A stretch of DNA of 64,000 bases from positions 40,579 through 104,578 of the forward strand of contig JOAA01000030.1 of the NCBI GenBank assembly GCA_000720375.1. The letters are read 5' to 3'. This document shows, in pieces, positions 24,905 through 35,123 of the stretch. This stretch comes from Rhodococcus rhodnii (lineage in GTDB: Bacteria; Actinomycetota; Actinomycetes; Mycobacteriales; Pseudonocardiaceae). The first letter of the stretch is position 1; each line of letters starts with the position of its first letter. The notes beneath the pieces are model-generated. The model was not told the origin of the DNA, did not search any database, and saw only the letters and a program-made list of their open reading frames with translations. The translations under genes and the position numbers were made by a program.

Positions 24905-27900
24905 TGCGCCGAGTTACCTGGATCCGTTCGGCGACCGCGATACTCCTCGCGGGAGTACTGGCCGGATGCACGAGCGAGCCCCCGGCGCCGCCGGATTCAC
25001 CTGATCCGCCGCAGCCACCCGCCGCAGCCCGGTTCCAGATCTCGTACGCCGGAGCGGCAAGCCGGCTCACCGGTCTGGATGAGGCCGAGACACAGGAGCA
25101 ACTGCGGGACTGGGCCCGCTTCGGGCTCGCAGCCCGCCTTGGCCTGGACACCGCACGGCTGCGGGACGCGGCCTACGACACCCTGCCGGTCCGCGACGCG
25201 GGCTTCGCCGACCTCGCCCGACAGCCCACCGGGCCAGGGCGGGCCCTGCCCGACGGGAAAGGCACGCTGCACGTGCTGGTGCCGCGTGTCGATCCCCACC
25301 TGAACCGTGCCATCGGGTTGCAGCTCGACCAGTACCGCACCGACTCGGGAGCGGATCCGGACCAGGTCCAGATCCACCGCTACGAGATCGACACAGGTAC
25401 GCAGACGATCCGGCTGACCACCGACCCGTCCGCGCGCACCGCCGATGTCCGTGCCGCGCACGGATACGTCACGATGCGGGTCAACGACCCCCAGGCGTTG
25501 GCCGACTTCCTCAGCCGCACCCACTATCTGTCCACAGTGGAGCTGAAGGGTCAGGACATCCTGGCGTCCGGGTGGAACTGGTCGGCAGGCGCGGGCGCGC
25601 CGGTCAGCCCCGAGGACATCTCCGTGCTGCAGCGGGGATATCTGCGGTCCTCCGGGCCGCGGCCCGGCTTCTCGCTGGATCCGGGGCCGCCGGAGACCAA
25701 GGACGACGTACTGGCCGTGCTCCAGCAGTTGAGCCCGGAGCTGGCCGACCGGATCCTGGCCGACCGCTGGGGCGGCTCGTCGTTCCGCTCGGCCGGGGAC
25801 GTCGCGGACCACGTACTGAAAGCACTGCTGTTCAACGACCCTGTGCCTGCCGGACTTCCCGTGGACCGCAACCAATTGTGGGGCCTGCATTCGCTGATCC
25901 AGGGCCAGGGTGCCTACGCGCAAGCCCGTTACGATGGCGGGCTCGAAGGCACCGGCGTCGGCATGACGTTGTTTTACACCGACTTGATCGCCAAGGACTG
26001 GGTCAAGGGAGTCGGTAGCGGGGTCCCTGCCAAGGCAGTCGGCGGATTCGTGCCGGATCCGGACGCGGTGATTCCTTGGAGTCACTGCAACAGCCCCGGC
26101 GATACGCGTGGCGAGTCCGGGCGGCTCTGGTTCGGCCAGAACGACAACGCGTTCGCGGCCACCGGCGATCGGATCAGCATCGGCGCGCAGTCCACCCGGC
26201 TGTTCAGCCGGTCGGACGCAGACGGCGGCAAGGAGATCGAGCCCAGCTTCGGGTTCGGGCGTGGCCTGCGCTGGTGGGACCAGCACTACCAGGATGTCGC
26301 CGACTACGAGCCGGAATACCAGCGGCTGGACCAGATCATGCGGTGGAGCGGCGTCCTTGACTGGCTCGTGGCGAAGACTTCGGCGCGGCTGCCGCAACTT
26401 CCGGACAGCTCGATCACGTCGAACCTCACCTTCAAGGACTGGTACGCGCGCAACGACAAGCTACGCGAACGCGAGCAGGTCTTGTTCGTGAATCCGCCGT
26501 CGGCCAAGCAGGAGTCCCTGCTGACCAAGCCGTCGAAGGTCGCGCTGGCCTGCGGTTTTCATTCGATCTCCGGCGGCGTCTCGCTCGCTGACCGCACCGG
26601 GCGGTTCGGCGGCCAGAATTTCGACGCCAACCTGCCGGGGTCGATTGGCCGGGCCGGGCCCGTCGACGCCAAGTCGACCTTTGACGTGGCGACTGGGGCG
26701 GGCAAGAAGACGGATCACACCGTCGGGTCCGCGGGCAAGATCGATGAAAGCCGGGAACGCACGTTCACCACCACGCCGGACGGCGCTGCCGAGGTGCGGG
26801 AAACCGCCACCGGCAAGCGGGTCACGCCGCTGGGCGCGTTGAAGGTGTGGCTGTCGGAGGCCGCTCCCCGCCTGCTCAAAACTGTGCTGAAGGCAGGCGA
26901 CGGCCTGGTGTCGGTGAAGGTCGAAGTCCAGGCAAAGGACCTCGGCGAGTTCACCGCGCGAAGCCAAGGTGACCTGGTCACGCTGCGATGGCGGCGTGGT
27001 TTCCTTGACCGGGCGCGGACTTTCCTCGAATCCGTCCAGGCGAAGCAGCCTGCCGCGGTCAAGAACGACGTGCTTTTTCGTTACGACGCGCCGCGTGGAC
27101 CGCCGCAGTACCGAGTCGGCGCCCCGGACGACCCGTGGGTGGCGATCACCGGCGAAGCGCCACCAGCGGGCACCGATCTCGCTTTCCGCCTCGGATCGCC
27201 GGGCGGGACCAACGGCTCGGCGCAGTTCAGCTTCGCCACGATGGTCGGGCACCCCGATGTGCCGTCCACGCAGTGGGTGAAGTTCACTCCGGCGACCGGT
27301 GATCAGCCAGTCGTGCTCACCGCTTCGGATGCACCGCCGTCCTCCGCCGTGAAAGTGCGTGTGTCCTCACCGGACGGGAAAACCACCAGCACCGCCTACA
27401 TTGTCGACGGCCGTGTGGTGGTGCCCGCGGGCGATCCAGTGGTGGGAATCCGCGGCACGGTGTCCGGTGCGGTCTTTGCCCGTAACTTTCCGGAGATTAC
27501 CAAGGCTCTGGAGGATGCCAAGCAGGACAAGGACTTTCGCGCCGTCCGCGTGGACGATGACGCCGTGGCGTTCGTCAACACCGAGGAGATCCGCCTTGCT
27601 CCGGCCGAGCATCCCTGGGCTGCACGGGTGTTGGGCGCGCTCGGCCCGAGCGCGACACCGTACGTGCCGATGCTGCGGCTGCACGGCGACCTGGCCCACT
27701 TCATCGCCAAGAACGAGCTACTGGACGTGCCTGCCACGCAACTGAGACACGGGAAGCTGAGGGACATCGACGGCTACCAGTACGTGTACATCCGCTCGAC
27801 ACTGGCTCACGTGGACGGTCCGATCCTGGCGAGCACACTGGATCGCGAGATGAACGTGACCATCCGGGAGACCGAGGTGCGAGAGCCAGTACGGGTGGGC

Positions 27901-28131
27901 AGCCTGGCACTCGAACCGGAGATCCGGTGGGACTTCGGTGCGCAGTGGTCGCGCTTGGACGGTGGTGATCGGGGATCCCGAGGTGGACGAATCCCGTTGC
28001 CGAACAACAATCCGGCCCCAGTCACCACCACCGCCGCACCTCCGAGCGGTGCCGCGCGGCCGGTGCGCGGCGACGTGGTTCTCCTGGTGTGCCCCGATAC
28101 CGGCCGGCCGCTGGAGGGGTGCGGCCAGTGA
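24901..28131 (+). CDS. Large lipoprotein of unknown fold
   Basis: 1076 residues; GTG at 24901 and ATG at 24904 are both usable and overlap the upstream stop. A signal peptide ends in lipobox VLAGC (Cys near 23), followed by a Pro-rich spacer, so the protein is anchored on the outer face of the membrane. The middle (350-500) contains a long segment with PWSHCNSPGDT and FGFGRGLRWWDQHY that looks like a folded enzyme-like or binding domain, but no family is recognised. The C-terminal part alternates beta-rich pieces. With the vWA protein it gives this operon two large outward-facing parts. Ends in a GTGA overlap with the CHAT gene. Confidence 0.75.
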   Translation: MMRRVTWIRSATAILLAGVLAGCTSEPPAPPDSPDPPQPPAAARFQISYAGAASRLTGLDEAETQEQLRDWARFGLAARLGLDTARLRDAAYDTLPVRDAGFADLARQPTGPGRALPDGKGTLHVLVPRVDPHLNRAIGLQLDQYRTDSGADPDQVQIHRYEIDTGTQTIRLTTDPSARTADVRAAHGYVTMRVNDPQALADFLSRTHYLSTVELKGQDILASGWNWSAGAGAPVSPEDISVLQRGYLRSSGPRPGFSLDPGPPETKDDVLAVLQQLSPELADRILADRWGGSSFRSAGDVADHVLKALLFNDPVPAGLPVDRNQLWGLHSLIQGQGAYAQARYDGGLEGTGVGMTLFYTDLIAKDWVKGVGSGVPAKAVGGFVPDPDAVIPWSHCNSPGDTRGESGRLWFGQNDNAFAATGDRISIGAQSTRLFSRSDADGGKEIEPSFGFGRGLRWWDQHYQDVADYEPEYQRLDQIMRWSGVLDWLVAKTSARLPQLPDSSITSNLTFKDWYARNDKLREREQVLFVNPPSAKQESLLTKPSKVALACGFHSISGGVSLADRTGRFGGQNFDANLPGSIGRAGPVDAKSTFDVATGAGKKTDHTVGSAGKIDESRERTFTTTPDGAAEVRETATGKRVTPLGALKVWLSEAAPRLLKTVLKAGDGLVSVKVEVQAKDLGEFTARSQGDLVTLRWRRGFLDRARTFLESVQAKQPAAVKNDVLFRYDAPRGPPQYRVGAPDDPWVAITGEAPPAGTDLAFRLGSPGGTNGSAQFSFATMVGHPDVPSTQWVKFTPATGDQPVVLTASDAPPSSAVKVRVSSPDGKTTSTAYIVDGRVVVPAGDPVVGIRGTVSGAVFARNFPEITKALEDAKQDKDFRAVRVDDDAVAFVNTEEIRLAPAEHPWAARVLGALGPSATPYVPMLRLHGDLAHFIAKNELLDVPATQLRHGKLRDIDGYQYVYIRSTLAHVDGPILASTLDREMNVTIRETEVREPVRVGSLALEPEIRWDFGAQWSRLDGGDRGSRGGRIPLPNNNPAPVTTTAAPPSGAARPVRGDVVLLVCPDTGRPLEGCGQ

Positions 28132-30740
28132 CGGTTGAGCTCGATCCGGACGATCCGATCGCCGAGGCACTTGTCCGTGCTCAGGCGGCGTTCGCGCGGT
28201 CGGATCCGTCCGGTGTGGACGCGGCTTACGCGCAGGCCGTCGAACTGGCCGCTAGGAATGCCGGGACTCGTCGCGCGCTGCAGATCGACCACGTCGGGCG
28301 ATTGCACGCACTGGCAGCGGGAAGCTTGACGATCCGCCGGTGCGACGAGTACCTCGCGGCTGACCCTGGCCAGCACATCGTCCGGCTGGTGCGAGCGGAG
28401 GCGTACGCGTCGGTGGGCGACCACACCTCCGCTGTCGCCGATGCGTCGGCGATCCGGTCCAGCGTCGGCGATCCGGCCGTGGCGCTGAAGCCGGATGATC
28501 ACGCCCGGCTGCGGCGAATTGAAGGACTGGCTGCAGCCGATCGCGACGACCTGCACAACGCTGCGGCTGAGCTGTCCGAGGCACGGCGTTTGTTCTTGGT
28601 GGCAGGTAACCAATCCGGGGTGGCGGCAGTCGACCGTGACCGGGTGCTGATCGCGGTCCGGCTGGGGGAGGAGCCGGTCCCGCCGGAGTTGTTGCCCCAT
28701 GAGCCGCAGACGGTGGACGACTACCTGCTGCTGGCCATGTTCCTCAAACGCCAACTGCGCTACGAGGAAGCCCTCGTGATGGTGTTGCGCGGGGTGGTCG
28801 GCTCCGATGTCGACCGAGCGATGCGGCTGCCTCTGTTGTCCGAACTGGTCGTGCTGCTCCACCTGACCGGCCAGCGCACAGTGGCCGAACAACTCTCGCC
28901 GTTACTCGCGGAGGCCGCCGAGGACTGGCCCGATCGGACAGCGGCCAAGGACTGGCTGGCCCGATTGTCCGTTGAGACACCAGCGAATGCGCCGCTTTCT
29001 CCCCGCTTCGGCCAAGCGATCCAGCACGCCCGCCGCATGATCGACGCGGATCGGCTCGACGAGGCTGAAAACCTGCTCCTGCACTGGCGTGACCGGGCGG
29101 GCACCGCTCGCGACAGCTGCATATGGCGACTGGCCGCCGGGGAGCTCGAGCTGGCCAGGTACGTGCGATCTTCGGAGGTGGAGTACCGCTCGCAGGCCAT
29201 CGGGCAGCTCACCGAAGCGGCCAAGCAGGCGAGGGAGAACTCACTCGCCGAGGTTCAGATCCGCGCGCTGCGCCTGCTCGGCGACGCGCACGCCGACGCC
29301 GGAAACGACGACACGGCCATGTCCTGCTGGGGTACTGCCCATCGCCTCGAAGAAGAGGTCGCCGCGCTCCAGAAAGTCACCGATACGGTGCGAGTGGGGA
29401 TGCTGCTGGCCTCCGAGGACGAACACGACAGCCGGATCCGGTACGCCGCGTGGGCAGTCGACCGGCATGGGGAGAAGGCCGCCGCAGCGGTGGTCGTCGC
29501 GATGGAGGCCGCCCGCGGCGCGACGATCCTCAGCGCCATCGTGGGCGGCGGCGCCGTCCGGAATCTTCCGCAGGTCAACGATCTCACCGGCTGCCAGCGA
29601 TGGTTGCGGGAGATCACCCGTGACATCCCCCGGTCCCAGCTGGTCTGGATGATGCGCCCGGTGCCGGGCTGGATACACCAAGCCCTGATCGGCCCCGGCG
29701 TGCTGCACTACTTCGCCACACCGGTCGCGGCCAACCGGCTCAACGAGGCGATCACGCAGCTCGAGGCGTATCTGAGCAGGGACGACATGGTGGAACACGC
29801 GGTGAACACCGGCATGTTCGACGAGTACCTCGCGGTGATCGCCGACCAGATCGGGATCGGCAGTGTGCTCGCGGTGATTCCCCAGCGCGTCAATCGGATC
29901 GCGATCGTCGCGGGCCGGATGCTGTCAGTCGTCCCTTTCTCGGCCATGACGATACCTGGTACGGACGAACGGATCGGGCACCGCTACGCACTGTCCGACC
30001 TGCCATGCCTTTCTGCCTGGCGACCGCTGCGCCTCCGGTCGTTGCGACAGCGCGGCCACGACTCGCTCCTGGTGAGCCCAACCGCCAGTCTCACCCAAGC
30101 CACCGCCATGCCGGATCGCTCGACGGTATTCGGTAAACCTGCCCGGTTGACGGTGTCCGGTGAAGACGCCACACCCGACCGGTTGCGGTCAGACCTGGCG
30201 GCCAAGCCGCGTCACGTGCTGCGGATCGACAGCCACGGCGAGCATGAGCCGGGTGATCCGCCCGTGTCGTGGCTGCAACTCGCGCCTGAAGGACCTGCCG
30301 GCCGGCTGGACATCGGCCAGCTGCGGGACTTGGACCTGCGGTCGTGCGGCACAGTCGTGCTCGGCGCCTGCGAGTCCGGCATGGCTGAGCGGCTCGGCCG
30401 GGACGAAGCCGTCGGCCTTGTCCGAGCCGCGATGCACGCGGGTTCGTCATCCGTGGTCGCAGCAAGGTGGATCGCCGAGGACCCGATGGCGGCGAAGGTG
30501 CTCGACCGTTTCGAACGCTACATCCGTTACCTGCCGCGAGATGTGGCACTCCAGCGTGCCCAGCTGGACGAGCGCCGTGATGAGCACCCTGTTTTCTGGG
30601 CGTGCTGGACGTTGTACGGGGACACGGGCTGGCAGACCAGCGGCGGTCCGATCCGCCGGATTCTCGCCAAATGGAAGGAAAAACGTGCTGCACCGGATCA
30701 AGGCGGCCAGGCCGCGGGTCTTCCTGTCCTTCGCGGGTAA
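28128..30740 (+). CDS. TPR-CHAT caspase-like protease
   Basis: 870 residues from the GTG at 28128. Residues 1-430 are helical repeats of TPR type (ALVRAQAAFARSDPSGV, EAENLLLHWRDRAG, ALRLLGDAHADAGNDDTAM). The C-terminal 350 residues form a CHAT domain. The catalytic His is in RIDSHGEHE (residue 703) and the Cys in LGACESGMAE (residue 748), the normal spacing of the His/Cys dyad. CHAT proteases are caspase relatives that become active on a signal received by their repeats. No signal peptide is present, so it is cytoplasmic. It is the likely effector, or effector activator, of the operon. It overlaps the TIR gene by 56 bp. Confidence 0.88.
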   Translation: MTVELDPDDPIAEALVRAQAAFARSDPSGVDAAYAQAVELAARNAGTRRALQIDHVGRLHALAAGSLTIRRCDEYLAADPGQHIVRLVRAEAYASVGDHTSAVADASAIRSSVGDPAVALKPDDHARLRRIEGLAAADRDDLHNAAAELSEARRLFLVAGNQSGVAAVDRDRVLIAVRLGEEPVPPELLPHEPQTVDDYLLLAMFLKRQLRYEEALVMVLRGVVGSDVDRAMRLPLLSELVVLLHLTGQRTVAEQLSPLLAEAAEDWPDRTAAKDWLARLSVETPANAPLSPRFGQAIQHARRMIDADRLDEAENLLLHWRDRAGTARDSCIWRLAAGELELARYVRSSEVEYRSQAIGQLTEAAKQARENSLAEVQIRALRLLGDAHADAGNDDTAMSCWGTAHRLEEEVAALQKVTDTVRVGMLLASEDEHDSRIRYAAWAVDRHGEKAAAAVVVAMEAARGATILSAIVGGGAVRNLPQVNDLTGCQRWLREITRDIPRSQLVWMMRPVPGWIHQALIGPGVLHYFATPVAANRLNEAITQLEAYLSRDDMVEHAVNTGMFDEYLAVIADQIGIGSVLAVIPQRVNRIAIVAGRMLSVVPFSAMTIPGTDERIGHRYALSDLPCLSAWRPLRLRSLRQRGHDSLLVSPTASLTQATAMPDRSTVFGKPARLTVSGEDATPDRLRSDLAAKPRHVLRIDSHGEHEPGDPPVSWLQLAPEGPAGRLDIGQLRDLDLRSCGTVVLGACESGMAERLGRDEAVGLVRAAMHAGSSSVVAARWIAEDPMAAKVLDRFERYIRYLPRDVALQRAQLDERRDEHPVFWACWTLYGDTGWQTSGGPIRRILAKWKEKRAAPDQGGQAAGLPVLRG

Positions 30741-31527
30741 CAACCGTGACCAGGCCAGGCTGCTCGCAAAGGAATTCAAGACGCGCGGCTTCGACGCGTT
30801 CGTCGACGACGACAGCATCCCGCTGGGGCGGGACGTCGTGATCGCGATCAACAACGCCTTGAGCCAGTACGACTACTTCGTGCTCTTGTGGTCAAGGCAC
30901 GCCGTCGATCGCCGCTGGGTCGAACTGGAATGGGCGGCCGCGCTTGCGCGCGAGATCAGTGAACGGCGCTCATTCGTGTTCGTCGTGCTGCTGGACGACA
31001 CAGACCCGCCGTTGGTGCTGTCGCCACGCCGGTATCTGACCGCCCGCGACGGCTGGGCCAAAGTCGCGAAGGAACTCGTCGGTGCCTGGCAGCGAGACCA
31101 GCGGCTCGACATGCCCGTCCTTCCCGCGCCTTACCCGCAAGCCTCGGAGGGGCTGCCGATGATCGTGATCCACGTACGCAACCGTGCGCTGAAGGTCGCG
31201 CACGTGCTCCCAGTCCTTGCCGGTACGACCGGCGCCGAGCTACTCGGCATGGTGCGTTCGGCACTGGCCCTGCCGCAGGAGGAGAAGGCGTTCGACGGCA
31301 TAGTGGGAATGCGGTTCACCTACGAACTCCGCAACGGCGACGACCCGCGGTCCCCGCTTCAGATCACCGACGGCGCCTTGATCGACCTCGAAGTGTGTAC
31401 AGAATGGTTCGATGGTGACGGCCCCGTCGCCAGCCGCACCTACCGGACGCGGCCGAATGCGGGCGTGACTCCGAAGATGGCCGAGGCAGCGCTCACCTCG
31501 ACATTCCGACATCTCCTTCCTCAGTAG
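30685..31527 (+). CDS. TIR-domain protein with ubiquitin-like (beta-grasp) C-terminus
   Basis: 280 residues from the GTG at 30685, which has AAGGA at 30675-30679 and lies inside the end of the CHAT gene. Residues 10-140 are a TIR domain: RVFLSFAGNNRDQARLLAKE, then FDAFVDDDSIPLG, FVLLWSRHAV and the helix WVELEWAAAL with Glu80/Glu82, one of which should be the NADase catalytic residue. Residues 150-240 (MIVIHVRNRALKVAHVLPV, then LLGMVRSALALPQEE and LQITDGALIDL) look like a beta-grasp, ubiquitin-like fold. A TIR NADase would deplete NAD+ when activated; signalling by cyclic ADP-ribose is the alternative. The Ub-like tail may dock to the GTPase or CHAT partner. The upstream open frame to 30160 is an antisense-free shadow of CHAT. 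Confidence 0.82.
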   Translation: MLHRIKAARPRVFLSFAGNNRDQARLLAKEFKTRGFDAFVDDDSIPLGRDVVIAINNALSQYDYFVLLWSRHAVDRRWVELEWAAALAREISERRSFVFVVLLDDTDPPLVLSPRRYLTARDGWAKVAKELVGAWQRDQRLDMPVLPAPYPQASEGLPMIVIHVRNRALKVAHVLPVLAGTTGAELLGMVRSALALPQEEKAFDGIVGMRFTYELRNGDDPRSPLQITDGALIDLEVCTEWFDGDGPVASRTYRTRPNAGVTPKMAEAALTSTFRHLLPQ

Positions 31528-31580
31528 CCGCCTGCCTTTCTTCGCGCCATCAGCCAGATGCGAACAGATGAGGGACTGGA

Positions 31581-32345
31581 GTGACAAAGGATCACACCAT
31601 GCTGGCGGCAATGGCCGTGGCCTGTGCGACTACTGCGGTTGCCATCGCGGTCAACTTCGCCACCGATCTGAAGACAAATGTGTTCGCGTGGATCGCTGTC
31701 CCGTTGGCGACTCTGCTGTCAGGCGTTGTGGCAGAGGCAGCTCAACGGGTGGTTCGTGGCGAACCGATCAGGCCGCTTTTCGCCCGGCCAGGTGGTCGGC
31801 GTGTCGCCATCGCCATCTCCGCTCTGACTCTGGCCGCAATGATCGTCAGCGTGACAGTGGTGCTGACTGTGTCCACCAATGCAGGAGATGTGGCAGAGGG
31901 GGACACTCGACCTGCTGTCCAGCAGGAGGTCGGCTATCAGCTGATCTCGTCGTCCGGCTTTTGCCCGAAGACCGACAAGCTCGATCTGGACACCGCGCAA
32001 CCCGGCCGTGGCGGCCAGCCGCAACTCGGCGATCTCTTCGACCAGTGCAAGATGGACGGTGGTTTGGCCGAGCTGGTCCTTGAGCCGGACGAGATTCACA
32101 CACCTAATGGCAGCCGTCAGTTGTTCTTGCTCAATCACGGCGAATCCGCCGGTTACCGGCGTTGCCTGGCAGCACTGACCGAACGTCTTACCGACCGCAT
32201 CTCGTTACGAGACATCCGCCAGGGTTCTCATATCTGCGTGCGGACAGACGTCGGAAATGTCGCTCAGGTGGGCGTGGTCAAGGTCGACCGGTCGACCGGA
32301 TCTGAAACACACGTGGTCATAGACTTCAGCGTGTGGAGTCCGTGA
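31581..32345 (+). CDS. Small membrane protein with extracytoplasmic cysteine-containing domain
   Basis: 254 residues, GTG start after GAGGGA; an ATG at 31599 is possible. Three hydrophobic helices (near AAMAVACATTAVAIAV, AWIAVPLATLLSGVVA, IAISALTLAAMIVSVTVVL) occupy the first 100 residues. The remaining 150 residues carry four Cys (GFCPKTD, FDQCKMD, YRRCLAA, HICVRTD) that could form two disulfides outside the cell. No family is recognised. It follows the TIR gene by 53 bp on the same strand and closes the operon, so it is probably a sensor or anchor of the same system. The insertion sequence begins 41 bp after it. Confidence 0.65.
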   Translation: MTKDHTMLAAMAVACATTAVAIAVNFATDLKTNVFAWIAVPLATLLSGVVAEAAQRVVRGEPIRPLFARPGGRRVAIAISALTLAAMIVSVTVVLTVSTNAGDVAEGDTRPAVQQEVGYQLISSSGFCPKTDKLDLDTAQPGRGGQPQLGDLFDQCKMDGGLAELVLEPDEIHTPNGSRQLFLLNHGESAGYRRCLAALTERLTDRISLRDIRQGSHICVRTDVGNVAQVGVVKVDRSTGSETHVVIDFSVWSP

Positions 32346-32385
32346 CTGTCCAATCGGTTGAACGGCGCCTGACCTGCTCGCTGCC

Positions 32386-33384
<999 letters not shown>

Positions 33385-33962
33385 GGCGGTGCGCAGGTGA
33401 AAGCGAAGCCCGGCGAAACTTCTCGCGACGAGGCCACATGTAGGTCGCGGTTCATGAGCCAGCCCGCCCGTTCCCACGAGCAGAACCGGCGGGCTGACCG
33501 CGACCAACGTGCCGAGGGGGAGGTGCACGTTCGTCAGGGCGGTCAGTGTTCACCCGACCAGGCACACCGTCAAACTGCGAACCGGTGTTCGTTTCCAGCC
33601 AAACGTGCACGTCACTGGACAAAGCGAAGGCTGACGGCGATCGAACCGTTCGGCGGCAGTGTGTGCTGATCTCCGGCCTGCGTCCTGGGACTACGTGCCA
33701 GTGTCGATTGGGAGACGCTGCTTGTTCGCGGGACTGTTCACCGGGGTCGGTCCTCTGGTCAAAGACGGACGCCATCGGTGCCCTCGCCAACTTGCCCGTC
33801 GACGCGACGCCCTCTGGCCATAGTGCACTTCCGGGCGTCTCTGGTCGGACGTGACAGCCACGATTGTGTCGTCTTGATCGCTGGCCTGCTGGTGGTTTTG
33901 GGCATCGTCGGATACATGCGGCGTGACTTCACCGGCTGACAATCCGCATCCGGATGCGGGGT
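33385..33962. other. Stretch without a supportable gene
   Basis: About 580 bp. The only protein-like piece is a short hydrophobic end (LIAGLLVVLGIVGYMRRDF) just before a stop near 33941 on the plus strand, perhaps the tail of a lost membrane protein. No start or promoter can be assigned. Confidence 0.45.
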
Positions 33963-35123
33963 TCAGCCGTTGCGCGGCGTCCTATCGAGTTGTGGGGGTT
34001 GCCATGCCCAGAGAGGCGCCATCGCGCGGGGGAGTATGCGGTGCCAGGCTGACGAGGGAACACTGCGCAGGATGCCGTTGACCATCAGGTGTCCGACGAG
34101 GGAGTTGCTGATCATTTGTTGGCCGGTGCGGCGTGCGTTGCGGGCTGTGTCTTGGGTTCGGGGACGTCGCTGTTCGTCATAGTGACGAAGAGCTCTGGGG
34201 ATGTCCTTGGTCGCGGTGAGCATGGCGGCGAGAACGACCGCGTCCTCAAGGGACTGGCCCGCTCCCTGGCCACGGTCAGGGCTCATGGCGTGGGCGGCGT
34301 CGCCGAGCAACGCGACTCGTCCCTCTACAAAGGATGGAATGGGTGGAACTTCGTGGATGTCCACCCGTCGGATCTTCGTTTCCGAAGTGGTCTCGACCAA
34401 CTGGGGGATGGGCTGGTGCCAGTCACCGACGAGGCGATGTACCTGGTCACGTTCATCGTCATGGCGGATGCCTGGTGCGTCAGCCGCGGTACCCAGTGCC
34501 CAGTAGACCTGATGTGGTCCGACCGGGTGGATGAGGAAGTACCGGCCGCGTCCGGTTGTCATACTGCCGGCCACGTCGGATTCCGTCTCCGCCAGGCCGA
34601 GCCATCCGGTGTAGCGCAGGAACCGTGGCGATGTGCCGGGAAACAGTTGTTGGCGGATCGTGCTGCGGATGCCGTCCGCCGCCACCACGAGATCAGCGGC
34701 CAGTTGCCCGTCGGTGTGAGTGACCGTCGCGTGCGCATCGGTCTGGCGCACACCGGTCACGTCGACACCGGCCTGGATCTGGTCTGGGGAGATCGCCTGC
34801 GACAGCAGGCTGTGTAGTCGATCTCGCCGGAAAGCCAGCAGTGGTGGCGTTCCGTTGGCCGGAGGGTGCATGAGCTGACGCCCAGTCGGCGTGCGCATGT
34901 TGTGCGTCGCCCAGGTCGGCGTGCCGATTGCCCGCGCCTGGTCGCCAAGCCCAAGTGTGTCCAGTGCGCGCATCGCGTTGGGGGACAACGACAAACCGGC
35001 ACCAACCTCGATCATGCTCGGTACCCGTTCCAGCACGGTGACCCGCCAGCCGATCCGGTCCAACGCGATCGCTGTGGCCAGACCGCCGATGCCGCCGCCG
35101 ACCACGATGGCCGAACCAGTCAT
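33963..35123 (-). CDS. FAD-dependent aromatic-type monooxygenase
   Basis: 386 residues. The ADP-binding motif VGGGIGGLATAIALDR is at residue 7, a DG motif (VVAADGIRSTIRQ) near 150, and the second FAD motif GDAAHAMSPDRGQGA near 275. Together these are the three signatures of class A flavoprotein hydroxylases, which use NAD(P)H and O2 to hydroxylate or epoxidise small aromatic or polyketide-like substrates. Length is normal for the family. No membrane helix or signal. Its ATG overlaps the stop of the MarR-type regulator (ATGA), so the two form one transcript under the palindrome at 35596. The substrate is unknown; resistance or detoxification is plausible given the regulator. Confidence 0.88.
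   Translation of the reverse strand: MTGSAIVVGGGIGGLATAIALDRIGWRVTVLERVPSMIEVGAGLSLSPNAMRALDTLGLGDQARAIGTPTWATHNMRTPTGRQLMHPPANGTPPLLAFRRDRLHSLLSQAISPDQIQAGVDVTGVRQTDAHATVTHTDGQLAADLVVAADGIRSTIRQQLFPGTSPRFLRYTGWLGLAETESDVAGSMTTGRGRYFLIHPVGPHQVYWALGTAADAPGIRHDDERDQVHRLVGDWHQPIPQLVETTSETKIRRVDIHEVPPIPSFVEGRVALLGDAAHAMSPDRGQGAGQSLEDAVVLAAMLTATKDIPRALRHYDEQRRPRTQDTARNARRTGQQMISNSLVGHLMVNGILRSVPSSAWHRILPRAMAPLWAWQPPQLDRTPRNG

Noticed and set aside
33546..33854. 102-codon open frame between IS-1 copy A and the monooxygenase
   Set aside because: No ribosome site, family resemblance or codon pattern typical of the neighbours.
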